DNA of 21,659 nt from Thalassolituus sp. UBA674 (GTDB taxonomy: Bacteria > Pseudomonadota > Gammaproteobacteria > Pseudomonadales > Oceanobacteraceae), in the NCBI GenBank assembly GCA_002298335.1, contig DBNK01000006.1, positions 1 through 21,659 of the forward strand. The letters run 5' to 3'. Positions 15,516 through 21,592 of this stretch are shown piece by piece. The notes under the pieces were generated by a model. It was given only the letters and a program-made list of their open reading frames with translations, was not told the origin of the DNA and ran no database searches. Each line of letters begins with the position of its first letter. Positions within the stretch are counted from its first letter, which is position 1. A program made the position numbers and the translations under genes.

Positions 15516-16094
15516 TCAGAGCAATTTTGTCAGTGCCAACCAGGCTGTGGCACCAAAAAATACAAACGACAACAGCAGGAATAGGCCGTCTTTAGTGCTC
15601 AGGCCAATGGCTGCCAGAATGATTGCCAGTGCGGGGGCTGCGGCGGCCATCGGCACCAGTTCCAATGGGATCATCGTCAGTCCGAATACGACACAGAGCG
15701 CCGCAACAATCCGGCTCATCAGTGGTGAAAACAAAAAGCTCAGACGCGGACGGAATAACCGGTCAATGCGCTCTGTCCAGGGCCGGATCCATTCCAGTCC
15801 GTCCTTGAAGCGGTCGCGGCTGAACTCCACGGAGCGTAGCCGCGCTGGTACCCACGGGGAGTTCTTACCGATCAGACGCTGAACAGCAACCAGAAAGATC
15901 AGGATGCCACAGACACTGGGAATGCCGGGAATGGCACCGGTCGGCAGAAAAGCGATCAGCGCCGGGGCCAGTAACAAAGGGCCGAAGCCCCGGTTCTCCA
16001 GCGTGGAAATCACATCATCCATGCTGATCGACTGTCCTTCGCTGTCGTCGCGCAGCATGTCCAACGTCTGGGTCAGGTTCAGTGTCTGGCTCAT
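15516..16094 (-). CDS. ExoD family (exopolysaccharide synthesis protein) membrane protein
   Basis: 192 residues, the usual ExoD length. ExoD proteins are small integral membrane proteins first linked to exopolysaccharide production and alkaline tolerance in rhizobia; the biochemical role is unknown. The N-terminal region (about 1-36) is soluble, with a short helical stretch ending in TLENRGFGPLLLAPALIAFLP. The family's glycine-proline motif PTGAIPGIPS is at about 51-60. About five hydrophobic helices follow, the last ones at about 127-164 and 170-190. No clear Shine-Dalgarno precedes the ATG at 16094 (the preceding bases are pyrimidine-rich), so initiation may be leaderless or weak. It is divergent from the cyd operon and shares a 235-base upstream region with it. 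Confidence 0.88.
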   Translation of the reverse strand: MSQTLNLTQTLDMLRDDSEGQSISMDDVISTLENRGFGPLLLAPALIAFLPTGAIPGIPSVCGILIFLVAVQRLIGKNSPWVPARLRSVEFSRDRFKDGLEWIRPWTERIDRLFRPRLSFLFSPLMSRIVAALCVVFGLTMIPLELVPMAAAAPALAIILAAIGLSTKDGLFLLLSFVFFGATAWLALTKLL

Positions 16095-16147
16095 GAAAAG
16101 AAAAGATTATGGGTATGCTTTTCCGATAAGTATGGGTGCAGAAGGTT

Positions 16148-16180
16148 CCGGCAAATGGCTTTGCAGACGTTGTCTGCCGG
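16148..16180 (+). promoter_or_regulatory. Overlapping alternative hairpins upstream of cydP
   Basis: CCGGCA (16148-16153) can pair with TGCCGG (16175-16180), while inside it GCAGAC (16163-16168) pairs with GTCTGC (16172-16177). The two share bases 16175-16177, so they exclude each other at the base. No T tract follows. It is in the divergent ExoD-cydP region. Confidence 0.3.
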
Positions 16181-16205
16181 ACAATCCGACACCCCCGGCT
16201 CCCCC

Positions 16206-16222
16206 TGATATGACAAATATCA
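16206..16222. promoter_or_regulatory. Operator-like palindrome upstream of the cyd operon
   Basis: TGATAT (16206-16211) and ATATCA (16217-16222) form a perfect inverted repeat with a five-base spacer. The half-sites resemble FNR-type TGAT/ATCA, but the spacing does not fit TTGAT-N4-ATCAA. It lies about 110 bases before cydP, just upstream of a -10-like TATAGT (16265-16270) and a TTGACT (16257-16262). Confidence 0.4.
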
Positions 16223-16256
16223 AGCAGGACGGAATGAGCCACAGCTTCCATCGTTT

Positions 16257-16270
16257 TTGACTAATATAGT
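16257..16270 (+). promoter_or_regulatory. Possible promoter element of the cyd operon
   Basis: TATAGT at 16265-16270 is five of six to the -10 consensus and 60 bases upstream of the cydP ATG; no good -35 lies 16-18 bases before it. TTGACT at 16257-16262 could instead be a -35, but the hexamer 17 bases downstream (TACCCT) is poor. One of the two is probably used; which one is not decided by sequence. Confidence 0.3.
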
Positions 16271-16329
16271 GCTTGCAACTACCCTTTCCGGGGCGTATTG
16301 TCGTCGGCGAACCCACCGGAGAGCACAGA

Positions 16330-16536
16330 ATGAACCGACAACGTTCTGTTTTCAGTATTCCGCTTGTTCGCGAGCTTTCTGCCATTCTGGTCGTGAAACT
16401 CGCCGCCCTCTTCGTTATTGCTCAACTATTCTTCCAGTCACCCGAGCAAGAGTTACCTGCCGGTGACCGCTTTGAACAGCATCTGGGTCTGCCTTCCGAC
16501 TCCACGTCTTATCAGGAGAAATCTGATGATCAGTGA
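16330..16536 (+). CDS. cydP: Cytochrome bd oxidase-associated small subunit CydP
   Basis: 68 residues with one hydrophobic helix at about 15-37 (LSAILVVKLAALFVIAQLFF) preceded by a short basic segment (MNRQRSVFS, LVRE) and followed by a polar tail. This pattern, small size and position directly before cydA match the family annotated as putative small cytochrome oxidase subunit CydP. Its contribution to the bd complex is not well established. GGAG eight bases before the ATG at 16330 supports this start over an upstream in-frame ATG at 16273. The last 11 bases overlap the start of cydA in another frame, so translation of the two is probably coupled. Confidence 0.8.
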   Translation: MNRQRSVFSIPLVRELSAILVVKLAALFVIAQLFFQSPEQELPAGDRFEQHLGLPSDSTSYQEKSDDQ

Positions 16537-18109
16537 AACTTTGGTTGATTTATCGCGGCTGCAGTTTGCCATTACCGCGTTTTATCATTTCCTTTTTGTC
16601 CCCTTAACTCTGGGTATGTCCTTCATCCTTGCCATTATGGAATCGGCCTATGTGATGACGGGCAAAGAAATCTACAAGGATATGGTGAAATTCTGGGGCA
16701 AGCTGTTTGGTATTAACTTCGCGCTCGGGGTTACTACGGGCCTGACCATGGAGTTCCAGTTCGGTACTAACTGGGCCTATTACTCCCATTATGTCGGCGA
16801 CATTTTTGGTGCACCTCTGGCCATTGAAGGTCTGATGGCCTTCTTCCTTGAGTCTACCTTTATTGGGCTGTTTTTCTTTGGCTGGGACCGCATGACCAAG
16901 GTACAGCACCTTGTCGTTACCTGGCTGGTTGCCATTGGTTCTAACCTGTCGGCATTGTGGATTCTGATCGCTAACGGCTGGATGCAGAACCCGGTCGGTG
17001 CGGAATTCAATTTCGAAACCATGCGCATGGAGATGATGAGCTTCACCGATGTGATCTTTAACCCGGTTGCACAGGTGAAATTCGTTCACACCGTCTCTGC
17101 CGGTTACGTCACCGGTGCCATGTTTGTGCTGGCGATTTCCGGGTATTTCATGCTGAAAAAGCGTGACCTGCCGTTCGCCCGCCGCTCATTTGCCATTGCC
17201 TCCAGTTTTGGTCTGGCATCGATTCTGTCCGTGATCATTCTGGGTGATGAATCCGGTTATGAAATCGGTGAAGTACAGAAAGTGAAGCTGGCTGCCATCG
17301 AGGCTGAATGGGAAACCCAGGAGCCCCCTGCCGCCTTCACGCTGATCGGCTTTCCGGATCAGGAAGCGCAGGAAACCAACTACGCCATCCGTATTCCGTA
17401 TGCGCTGGGCCTGATCGCCACACGCTCGGTCACTGAGGAAGTGACCGGTCTGAAGGATCTGATTGCCGAACATGAAATGCGCATCCGTGAAGGCATCATC
17501 GCTTACGGTCTGCTGGAAAAACTCAAAGCCGGTGATAAATCCCCGAGAACCCTGCAGGCCTTCGAGAGCTCCGTCGATGACCTGGGCTATGGTCTGCTGC
17601 TGAAGAAATACGTGGAAAACCCGGCTGACGCGACGGAAGAACAGATCAAAATGGCTGCTGCCAACTCCATCCCACGTGTCGCACCTATGTTCTGGACCTT
17701 CCGCATCATGGTTGGCCTGGGCTTCCTGATGCTGATTCTTATCAGTCTTTCCTTCTGGCACAGCACCCGCGGCACCGTTGAGAAACAGAAATGGCTGCTG
17801 TACGCCCTGCTGTTTGCTCTGCCAGCGCCCTGGATTGCCTGTGAAATGGGCTGGTTTGTGGCGGAATTCGGCCGTCAGCCATGGTCCATCGGTGGCATTC
17901 TGCCGACCCATCTGTCGGTCTCCACCCGTTCGGTGAGCGACATCTACATGAGTCTGGCAGGCTTTATCGGCTTCTACACCCTGCTGCTGATCGCTGAAAT
18001 GTACCTGATGATCCGCTTCGCACGTCTGGGGCCATCCAGCCTGCACACCGGCCGTTACCACTTTGAGCAGAATGACGCATCTGCCACTCAACAACCGGCT
18101 CAGGCCTGA
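16526..18109 (+). CDS. cydA: Cytochrome bd ubiquinol oxidase subunit I
   Basis: Catalytic subunit of the bd oxidase, a high-affinity, non-pumping quinol oxidase in the inner membrane. 527 residues (E. coli 522). Haem ligands are all present with a two-residue offset from E. coli: His21 (haem b595), His188 and Met395 (haem b558); Glu101 and Glu109 are also conserved. The start (LSRLQFAITAFYHFLFVPLTLG) is family-typical. The periplasmic Q loop contains GDESGYEIGEVQKVKLAAIEAEWE and is long, as in the E. coli type. AGGAGA six bases before ATG 16526 decides the start, inside the end of cydP; an earlier in-frame ATG at 16418 would run through cydP and is rejected. Open minus-strand frames over this gene are shadows. 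Confidence 0.98.
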   Translation: MISETLVDLSRLQFAITAFYHFLFVPLTLGMSFILAIMESAYVMTGKEIYKDMVKFWGKLFGINFALGVTTGLTMEFQFGTNWAYYSHYVGDIFGAPLAIEGLMAFFLESTFIGLFFFGWDRMTKVQHLVVTWLVAIGSNLSALWILIANGWMQNPVGAEFNFETMRMEMMSFTDVIFNPVAQVKFVHTVSAGYVTGAMFVLAISGYFMLKKRDLPFARRSFAIASSFGLASILSVIILGDESGYEIGEVQKVKLAAIEAEWETQEPPAAFTLIGFPDQEAQETNYAIRIPYALGLIATRSVTEEVTGLKDLIAEHEMRIREGIIAYGLLEKLKAGDKSPRTLQAFESSVDDLGYGLLLKKYVENPADATEEQIKMAAANSIPRVAPMFWTFRIMVGLGFLMLILISLSFWHSTRGTVEKQKWLLYALLFALPAPWIACEMGWFVAEFGRQPWSIGGILPTHLSVSTRSVSDIYMSLAGFIGFYTLLLIAEMYLMIRFARLGPSSLHTGRYHFEQNDASATQQPAQA

Positions 18110-18119
18110 GGAGATCACC

Positions 18120-19253
18120 ATGGATTATGAACTGCTGAAAATCATCTGGTGGGTTCTGATCGGCGTGCTGCTGATCGGCTTCGCCGTGACCGATGGATTT
18201 GATATGGGGGTCGGTGCCCTGCTGCGCGTGATCGGCAAAACCGACGCTGAACGTCGTGTCATGCTCAATACCGTTGGCCCGCACTGGGACGGCAATCAGG
18301 TCTGGTTCATCACCGCCGGGGGCGCGATCTTCGCCGCCTGGCCGGTGGTCTACGCGGTGGCCTTCTCGGGTCTCTACTGGGCGCTGCTGCTGGTACTGTT
18401 TGCCATGTTCTTCCGTCCGGTTGGTTTTGAATACCGCTCCAAAATGACCGATCCACGCTGGCGCAGCGCCTGGGACTGGGGTCTCACCGCCGGTGGTGCC
18501 ATTCCGGCGCTGGTATTCGGTGTCGCCTTCGGCAACCTGCTGCTGGGCGTCCCTTTTACGCTGGATGAATACATGCGCTCGACCTACACAGGGTCGTTCT
18601 GGGCGCTGCTGAACCCCTTCGCCCTGCTGACCGGTGTGGTGAGCCTCGGCATGCTGGCCATGCACGGTGGCGCCTACCTGCAGATGCGTACCGCCGGTGC
18701 CCTGCACGACCGCGCCCGTCTGATGACCTCGGTTCTGGCCATTCTGGTTCTGGTCTGCTTTGCCCTGGCCGGTGTCTGGGTCAGCATGATGGACGGCTAT
18801 GTGATTGAAAGCGCCACCAATCTGGCCGGTGTCACCAACCCGCTGGAAAAAACCGTGGTACTGGAAAGCGGTGCCTGGCTGAACAACTACAGCACCTACA
18901 GCTGGATGATCGTTGCGCCGGTTCTCGGCTTTGCCGGGCTGCTGCTGACCATACTGTTTACCCGCGCCAATAAAGGGGCTCTGGCGTTTGTCAGCAGTTC
19001 ATTCGCGCTGACCGGCATCATCTGTACCGCCGGATTCAGCCTGTTCCCCTTCCTGATGCCGTCCACCACCAATCCGTCACACTCTCTGACCATGTGGGAT
19101 GTGACGTCGAGCCACCTGACCATGACCATCATGTTCTGGGTTGCCATGGTGTTTGTGCCCATCATCCTGTCGTACACCGCCTGGGGTTACTACAAGATGC
19201 GCGGACGTCTGACCACCGACTTCATTGAAAAGAACCAGTACACAACTTATTAA
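18120..19253 (+). CDS. cydB: Cytochrome bd ubiquinol oxidase subunit II
   Basis: Subunit II of the bd oxidase, structurally related to CydA and needed for its haem b595/d site. 377 residues (E. coli 379). Typical stretches are the N-terminal IIWWVLIGVLLIGFAVTDGF, then PHWDGNQVWFITAGGAIFAAWP, FFRPVGFEYRSK, GVAFGNLLLGVPF and, near the end, LTMWDVTSSHLTM. ATG 18120 is preceded by GAGGAG, and the gene begins ten bases after the cydA stop. An upstream in-frame ATG at 18063 would lie inside cydA and is rejected. Confidence 0.98.
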   Translation: MDYELLKIIWWVLIGVLLIGFAVTDGFDMGVGALLRVIGKTDAERRVMLNTVGPHWDGNQVWFITAGGAIFAAWPVVYAVAFSGLYWALLLVLFAMFFRPVGFEYRSKMTDPRWRSAWDWGLTAGGAIPALVFGVAFGNLLLGVPFTLDEYMRSTYTGSFWALLNPFALLTGVVSLGMLAMHGGAYLQMRTAGALHDRARLMTSVLAILVLVCFALAGVWVSMMDGYVIESATNLAGVTNPLEKTVVLESGAWLNNYSTYSWMIVAPVLGFAGLLLTILFTRANKGALAFVSSSFALTGIICTAGFSLFPFLMPSTTNPSHSLTMWDVTSSHLTMTIMFWVAMVFVPIILSYTAWGYYKMRGRLTTDFIEKNQYTTY

Positions 19254-19267
19254 GAGAGGATTGAATT

Positions 19268-19384
19268 ATGTGGTATTTCGCCTGGATTCTCGGCGTATTA
19301 CTCGCCTGTTCTTTCGGCATCATCAATGCGCTGTGGCTGGAAGTGAACGAAGACTTCGACCGCAAACCGGATGACGATGCATGA
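19268..19384 (+). CDS. cydX: Cytochrome bd oxidase small subunit CydX
   Basis: A 38-residue protein, MWYFAWILGVLLACSFGIIN and on to EDFDRKPDDDA, nearly identical at its start to E. coli CydX (37 residues). A single membrane helix (about 3-24) stabilises the haem d/b595 region of CydAB. AGAGGA precedes the ATG by about nine bases. It starts 14 bases after the cydB stop and its final four bases overlap the ybgE start (ATGA). Confidence 0.95.
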   Translation: MWYFAWILGVLLACSFGIINALWLEVNEDFDRKPDDDA

Positions 19385-19686
19385 CCGCACCGGTCAACTA
19401 TAAAGACTACGGCCCGCTCTATGCGGGCTGGGCCAGGGCCCTGTCTTTTCTGATGGCGATGGTCCTGTCAGGCCTGTTGCTGGTGATGCCCTCAGTGGTT
19501 GCCAGCGACACACGCGACCTCGACCACGGCCCGCTGAGCCTGGCCTTAATCGGCATCAGCGCCGGGTTTATCCATGGCGTGGGCTATGTCCCTGTCATGA
19601 CTGTCTGGCGCTGGCTGTTCAGCCCTTATGTCGGCTGGCCCGTCATGCTCTGGTGCGCCTGGTGGTGGTCGCAGTCTCTTTTCTGA
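19381..19686 (+). CDS. ybgE: cyd operon protein YbgE
   Basis: 101 residues (E. coli 97) with three hydrophobic segments, about 17-38, 50-70 and 80-99. The stretch GFIHGVGYVPVMTVWRWLFSP, with its conserved GVGY, is typical of YbgE, a membrane protein of unknown function encoded after cydX in many gammaproteobacteria. The start codon overlaps the cydX stop, so the two are translationally coupled. It ends 34 bases before the rhodanese gene, which has its own strong ribosome-binding site. Confidence 0.92.
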   Translation: MTAPVNYKDYGPLYAGWARALSFLMAMVLSGLLLVMPSVVASDTRDLDHGPLSLALIGISAGFIHGVGYVPVMTVWRWLFSPYVGWPVMLWCAWWWSQSLF

Positions 19687-19720
19687 TCCACGGACAATCA
19701 AACACAACAAGGAGAACGCC

Positions 19721-20104
19721 ATGTCTGTTCTGACCAAAGACGACCTGCTCGCTGAAGCCCGTGCTTCAGTCAATCCGGTAAATGCTGATGAAGCCCAGAG
19801 CCTGCTTGAACAGGGCTACAAAGCGCTGGATATCCGCGAGCCTGCCGAGTTCATGATGGGCCACCTGCCCGGTGCAGAAAACGTCCCGCGTGGTGTGCTG
19901 GAGTTCAAAGTCGGCGATCACCCTTTTCTGAAAGACCCGGCAACGCCGATTCTGCTCTACTGCAAAAACGGCGGCCGCAGCACACTCGGCGCTCACACCC
20001 TCAAGCGCATGGGTTTTACCAATGTGCGCATGCTGACCGGTGGCTTTGATGGCTGGGCAGGCTCGGTTCATGCCGTTGAAAGCGACCCAGGCCTTTACCG
20101 TTAA
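19721..20104 (+). CDS. Single-domain rhodanese-like sulfurtransferase
   Basis: 127 residues forming one rhodanese domain. The active-site loop is YCKNGGRST with the persulfide-forming Cys81, and the upstream signature LDIREPAEFMMGHLPGAENV (about 36-55) is intact, so the protein should be catalytically competent. No signal peptide or membrane helix is visible, so it is probably cytoplasmic. Rhodaneses move sulfane sulfur between thiosulfate, persulfides and acceptors; the natural substrate here is unknown. AAGGAG six bases before the ATG supports the start. It is 34 bases after ybgE and 10 bases before the DUF3365 gene, so it is probably part of the cyd transcript. Confidence 0.93.
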   Translation: MSVLTKDDLLAEARASVNPVNADEAQSLLEQGYKALDIREPAEFMMGHLPGAENVPRGVLEFKVGDHPFLKDPATPILLYCKNGGRSTLGAHTLKRMGFTNVRMLTGGFDGWAGSVHAVESDPGLYR

Positions 20105-20114
20105 GGGGAATACG

Positions 20115-20678
20115 ATGAAAAAGGAATTCTCAGTCACCTTACTGGCCGCGCTTCTTCTGGCCGGCACATCCGCCGGTTATGCCGGAGCGCCTGACCCGGA
20201 ACGGATACAGGAAGCCCGACAGCAGACCAGAGCCTTCGCTGAAGATCTGAAATCCACGCTGATGAAGGGTATGAAAGCTGAAGGCCCCAAAGCCGCTATC
20301 CGCCTGTGTAATGAAGAAGCGCCGGTAATCGCCATGAGCCACAGTACCGACGGGTGGGATATTGGTCGCACATCGCTGAAAATCCGTAATCCGGAAAATG
20401 CGCCTGACGCCTGGGAAAAACAGGTCCTGCTCGACTTTGCCAGCCGTCATCAGGCCGGTGAAAGTATGGATACCATGGAAGCCAGCATTCAGGACGGCGA
20501 CACTTTCCGCTACATGAAAGCCATTCCCGTCGGCGGCCCCTGCGTGATCTGCCACGGTGAGACTCTGGCCGAACCGGTACAGGAAGAGCTGGCCCGACTC
20601 TATCCGGATGACAAAGCCACCGGCTTCAGACAGGGTGACCTGCGCGGCGCGTTTACGCTCACTTATACCTCAGATTAA
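20115..20678 (+). CDS. Periplasmic DUF3365 (Tll0287-like) c-type haem protein
   Basis: 187 residues. A signal peptide (MKKEFSVTLLAALLLAGTSA, cleaved near YAG-APD) sends it to the periplasm. A single haem c motif CVICH (Cys143, Cys146, His147) follows GGP. The rest matches DUF3365: an N-terminal helix, IRLCNEEAPVIA (Cys65), then WDIGRTSLKIRNPENAPDAWE (about 81-101) in a PAS-like fold. In the related cyanobacterial Tll0287, as I recall, the haem has His/Cys axial ligands; Cys65 is at the equivalent-looking position, so the same is plausible here. Function is unknown; a redox sensor or electron carrier is inference. AAGGGG lies six bases before ATG 20115; an upstream in-frame ATG at 20040 would run through the rhodanese gene. 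Confidence 0.9.
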   Translation: MKKEFSVTLLAALLLAGTSAGYAGAPDPERIQEARQQTRAFAEDLKSTLMKGMKAEGPKAAIRLCNEEAPVIAMSHSTDGWDIGRTSLKIRNPENAPDAWEKQVLLDFASRHQAGESMDTMEASIQDGDTFRYMKAIPVGGPCVICHGETLAEPVQEELARLYPDDKATGFRQGDLRGAFTLTYTSD

Positions 20679-20710
20679 TTCAGTCGGCCTCGGTAGATAT
20701 TCTTCGGTAA

Positions 20711-20734
20711 CTCAGCAGCAGAAATGCTGCTGAG
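20711..20734 (+). other. Perfect ten-pair hairpin with GAAA loop
   Basis: CTCAGCAGCA (20711-20720), loop GAAA, then TGCTGCTGAG (20725-20734): a perfect stem with a stable GNRA-type tetraloop, 32 bases after the DUF3365 stop. No T tract follows, so it is not a standard intrinsic terminator. It could be a 3' end protecting structure or a processing site for the cyd-region mRNA. Confidence 0.6.
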
Positions 20735-20806
20735 GCACGGTTCGTTCACTGAAGCGATTGTGGTAAAACGAAAGCTCTGCCACTTCCACTCCTCTGGTGA
20801 TCCCCT

Positions 20807-21298
20807 ATGTATGACTACCTGATTCAGATGGTTCATCTTGCAAAAGAGGGCGAAACTCAAGGTGTGTTCTTCTGGTTTTCGGCCTACACCATGCTGATCT
20901 TACTTCTCTCTCTCATCATGCAGATCAGAGCATCGACCTGGCCTGGTGTACGTGGAGAGATGCTGGATGAACGCATCCGCGAATTCGGATTCGCTTTTGC
21001 ACCTTCCGAGAAGGATTACAGAGTCAATGTCGAATACCGCTATACCGTCGACGGCAAAGAGTACACCGGCAAGCGTCTGTCACCCTGGATATTCGTTACC
21101 AATAACAACGCTGCATTTATTCTGCGTAAGCAGATGGAGGGTATCCAGAAGTTGGGCGGGCCTGCGGTTAAGGTGTTTTACAACCCGAAGAACCCGGCAA
21201 AGAGTTTTCTCATCCTGCCGGGCAGAACCGGTATGGTAATCACTGCCCTGCTGGCAGTAACTCTGCCATTTTTCTACTGGCTCAAGTATTACGGCTGA
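20807..21298 (+). CDS. DUF3592 family membrane protein (second copy)
   Basis: 163 residues with hydrophobic segments at about 20-40 and 141-158 around a hydrophilic domain. It shares the DUF3592 signatures with the protein at 2149-2643: EYRYTVDGKEYTGKRL (about 76-91; the other copy has FSYVVAGKRYVGYRV) and FYNPKNPAKSFL (about 124-135; the other has SYNPEAPEESFI). Overall they are divergent, so this is not a recent duplication. Function unknown. The ATG at 20807 has only a weak GGTGA upstream; an out-of-frame ATG follows at 20811. It lies 128 bases after the DUF3365 gene with a hairpin between, so it is probably a separate unit. Confidence 0.8.
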   Translation: MYDYLIQMVHLAKEGETQGVFFWFSAYTMLILLLSLIMQIRASTWPGVRGEMLDERIREFGFAFAPSEKDYRVNVEYRYTVDGKEYTGKRLSPWIFVTNNNAAFILRKQMEGIQKLGGPAVKVFYNPKNPAKSFLILPGRTGMVITALLAVTLPFFYWLKYYG

Positions 21299-21411
21299 TT
21301 TAACAGCCAGTGGCGGTCAACTGTCATCACGCAGCATCCGCTGAACACAAACCTGAGATATGTTTGCTGAGCCTTCCAGGTGACATTCCCAATATGTAAA
21401 TCCATTTGCGA

Positions 21412-21540
21412 CTGTCGTTCCGTGGTTTGCGAGGCTCGCGAATCCAGTGGTTACGCTTTATATACACGGCGAGTATTGAATCAACGTTTTGGATCCCGTG
21501 ACTCGAAGGCGAGCCCCGCAAGCCACGGGATAACGTTCAG
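21412..21540. repeat. REPIN/MITE-like element: two inverted REP-like arms
   Basis: The arm CCGTGGTTTGCGAGGCTCGC (21420-21439) recurs inverted at 21509-21528 with 18 of 20 bases matching. The similarity extends outward: CTG and CGTT flank the left arm, and their reverse complements flank the right arm up to 21540. Each arm also folds by itself: GCGAG/CTCGC (21429-21439) on the left, ATCCCGTG/CACGGGAT (21493-21500 with 21524-21531) enclosing CTCG/CGAG (21502-21513) on the right. Two REP-like units in opposite orientation around a short core is the layout of a REPIN or small non-autonomous element. No transposase is nearby in the window. Confidence 0.65.
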
Positions 21541-21567
21541 AAAGAAAATGCCGCCTCATTTCTGAAC
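21535..21567. repeat. Nine-base inverted repeat adjoining the REP-like element
   Basis: GTTCAGAAA (21535-21543) and TTTCTGAAC (21559-21567) are perfect inverted copies with a 15-base loop. A competing stem, GCCG (21549-21552) with CGGC (21568-21571), is followed by TTTTT, so plus-strand transcripts might terminate here. Confidence 0.5.
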
Positions 21568-21592
21568 CGGCTTTTTCGAATCTGGAGCGGGA

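Noticed and set aside
17186..18121. Minus-strand frame of 311 codons antisense to cydA, and another at 17964-18707 antisense to cydA/cydB
   Set aside because: Both mirror well-conserved oxidase genes and have shadow-like composition with no recognisable domain.
21380..21565. Short open frames across the terminal repeat region
   Set aside because: They run through the inverted repeats, have no ribosome-binding site and no recognisable protein features.
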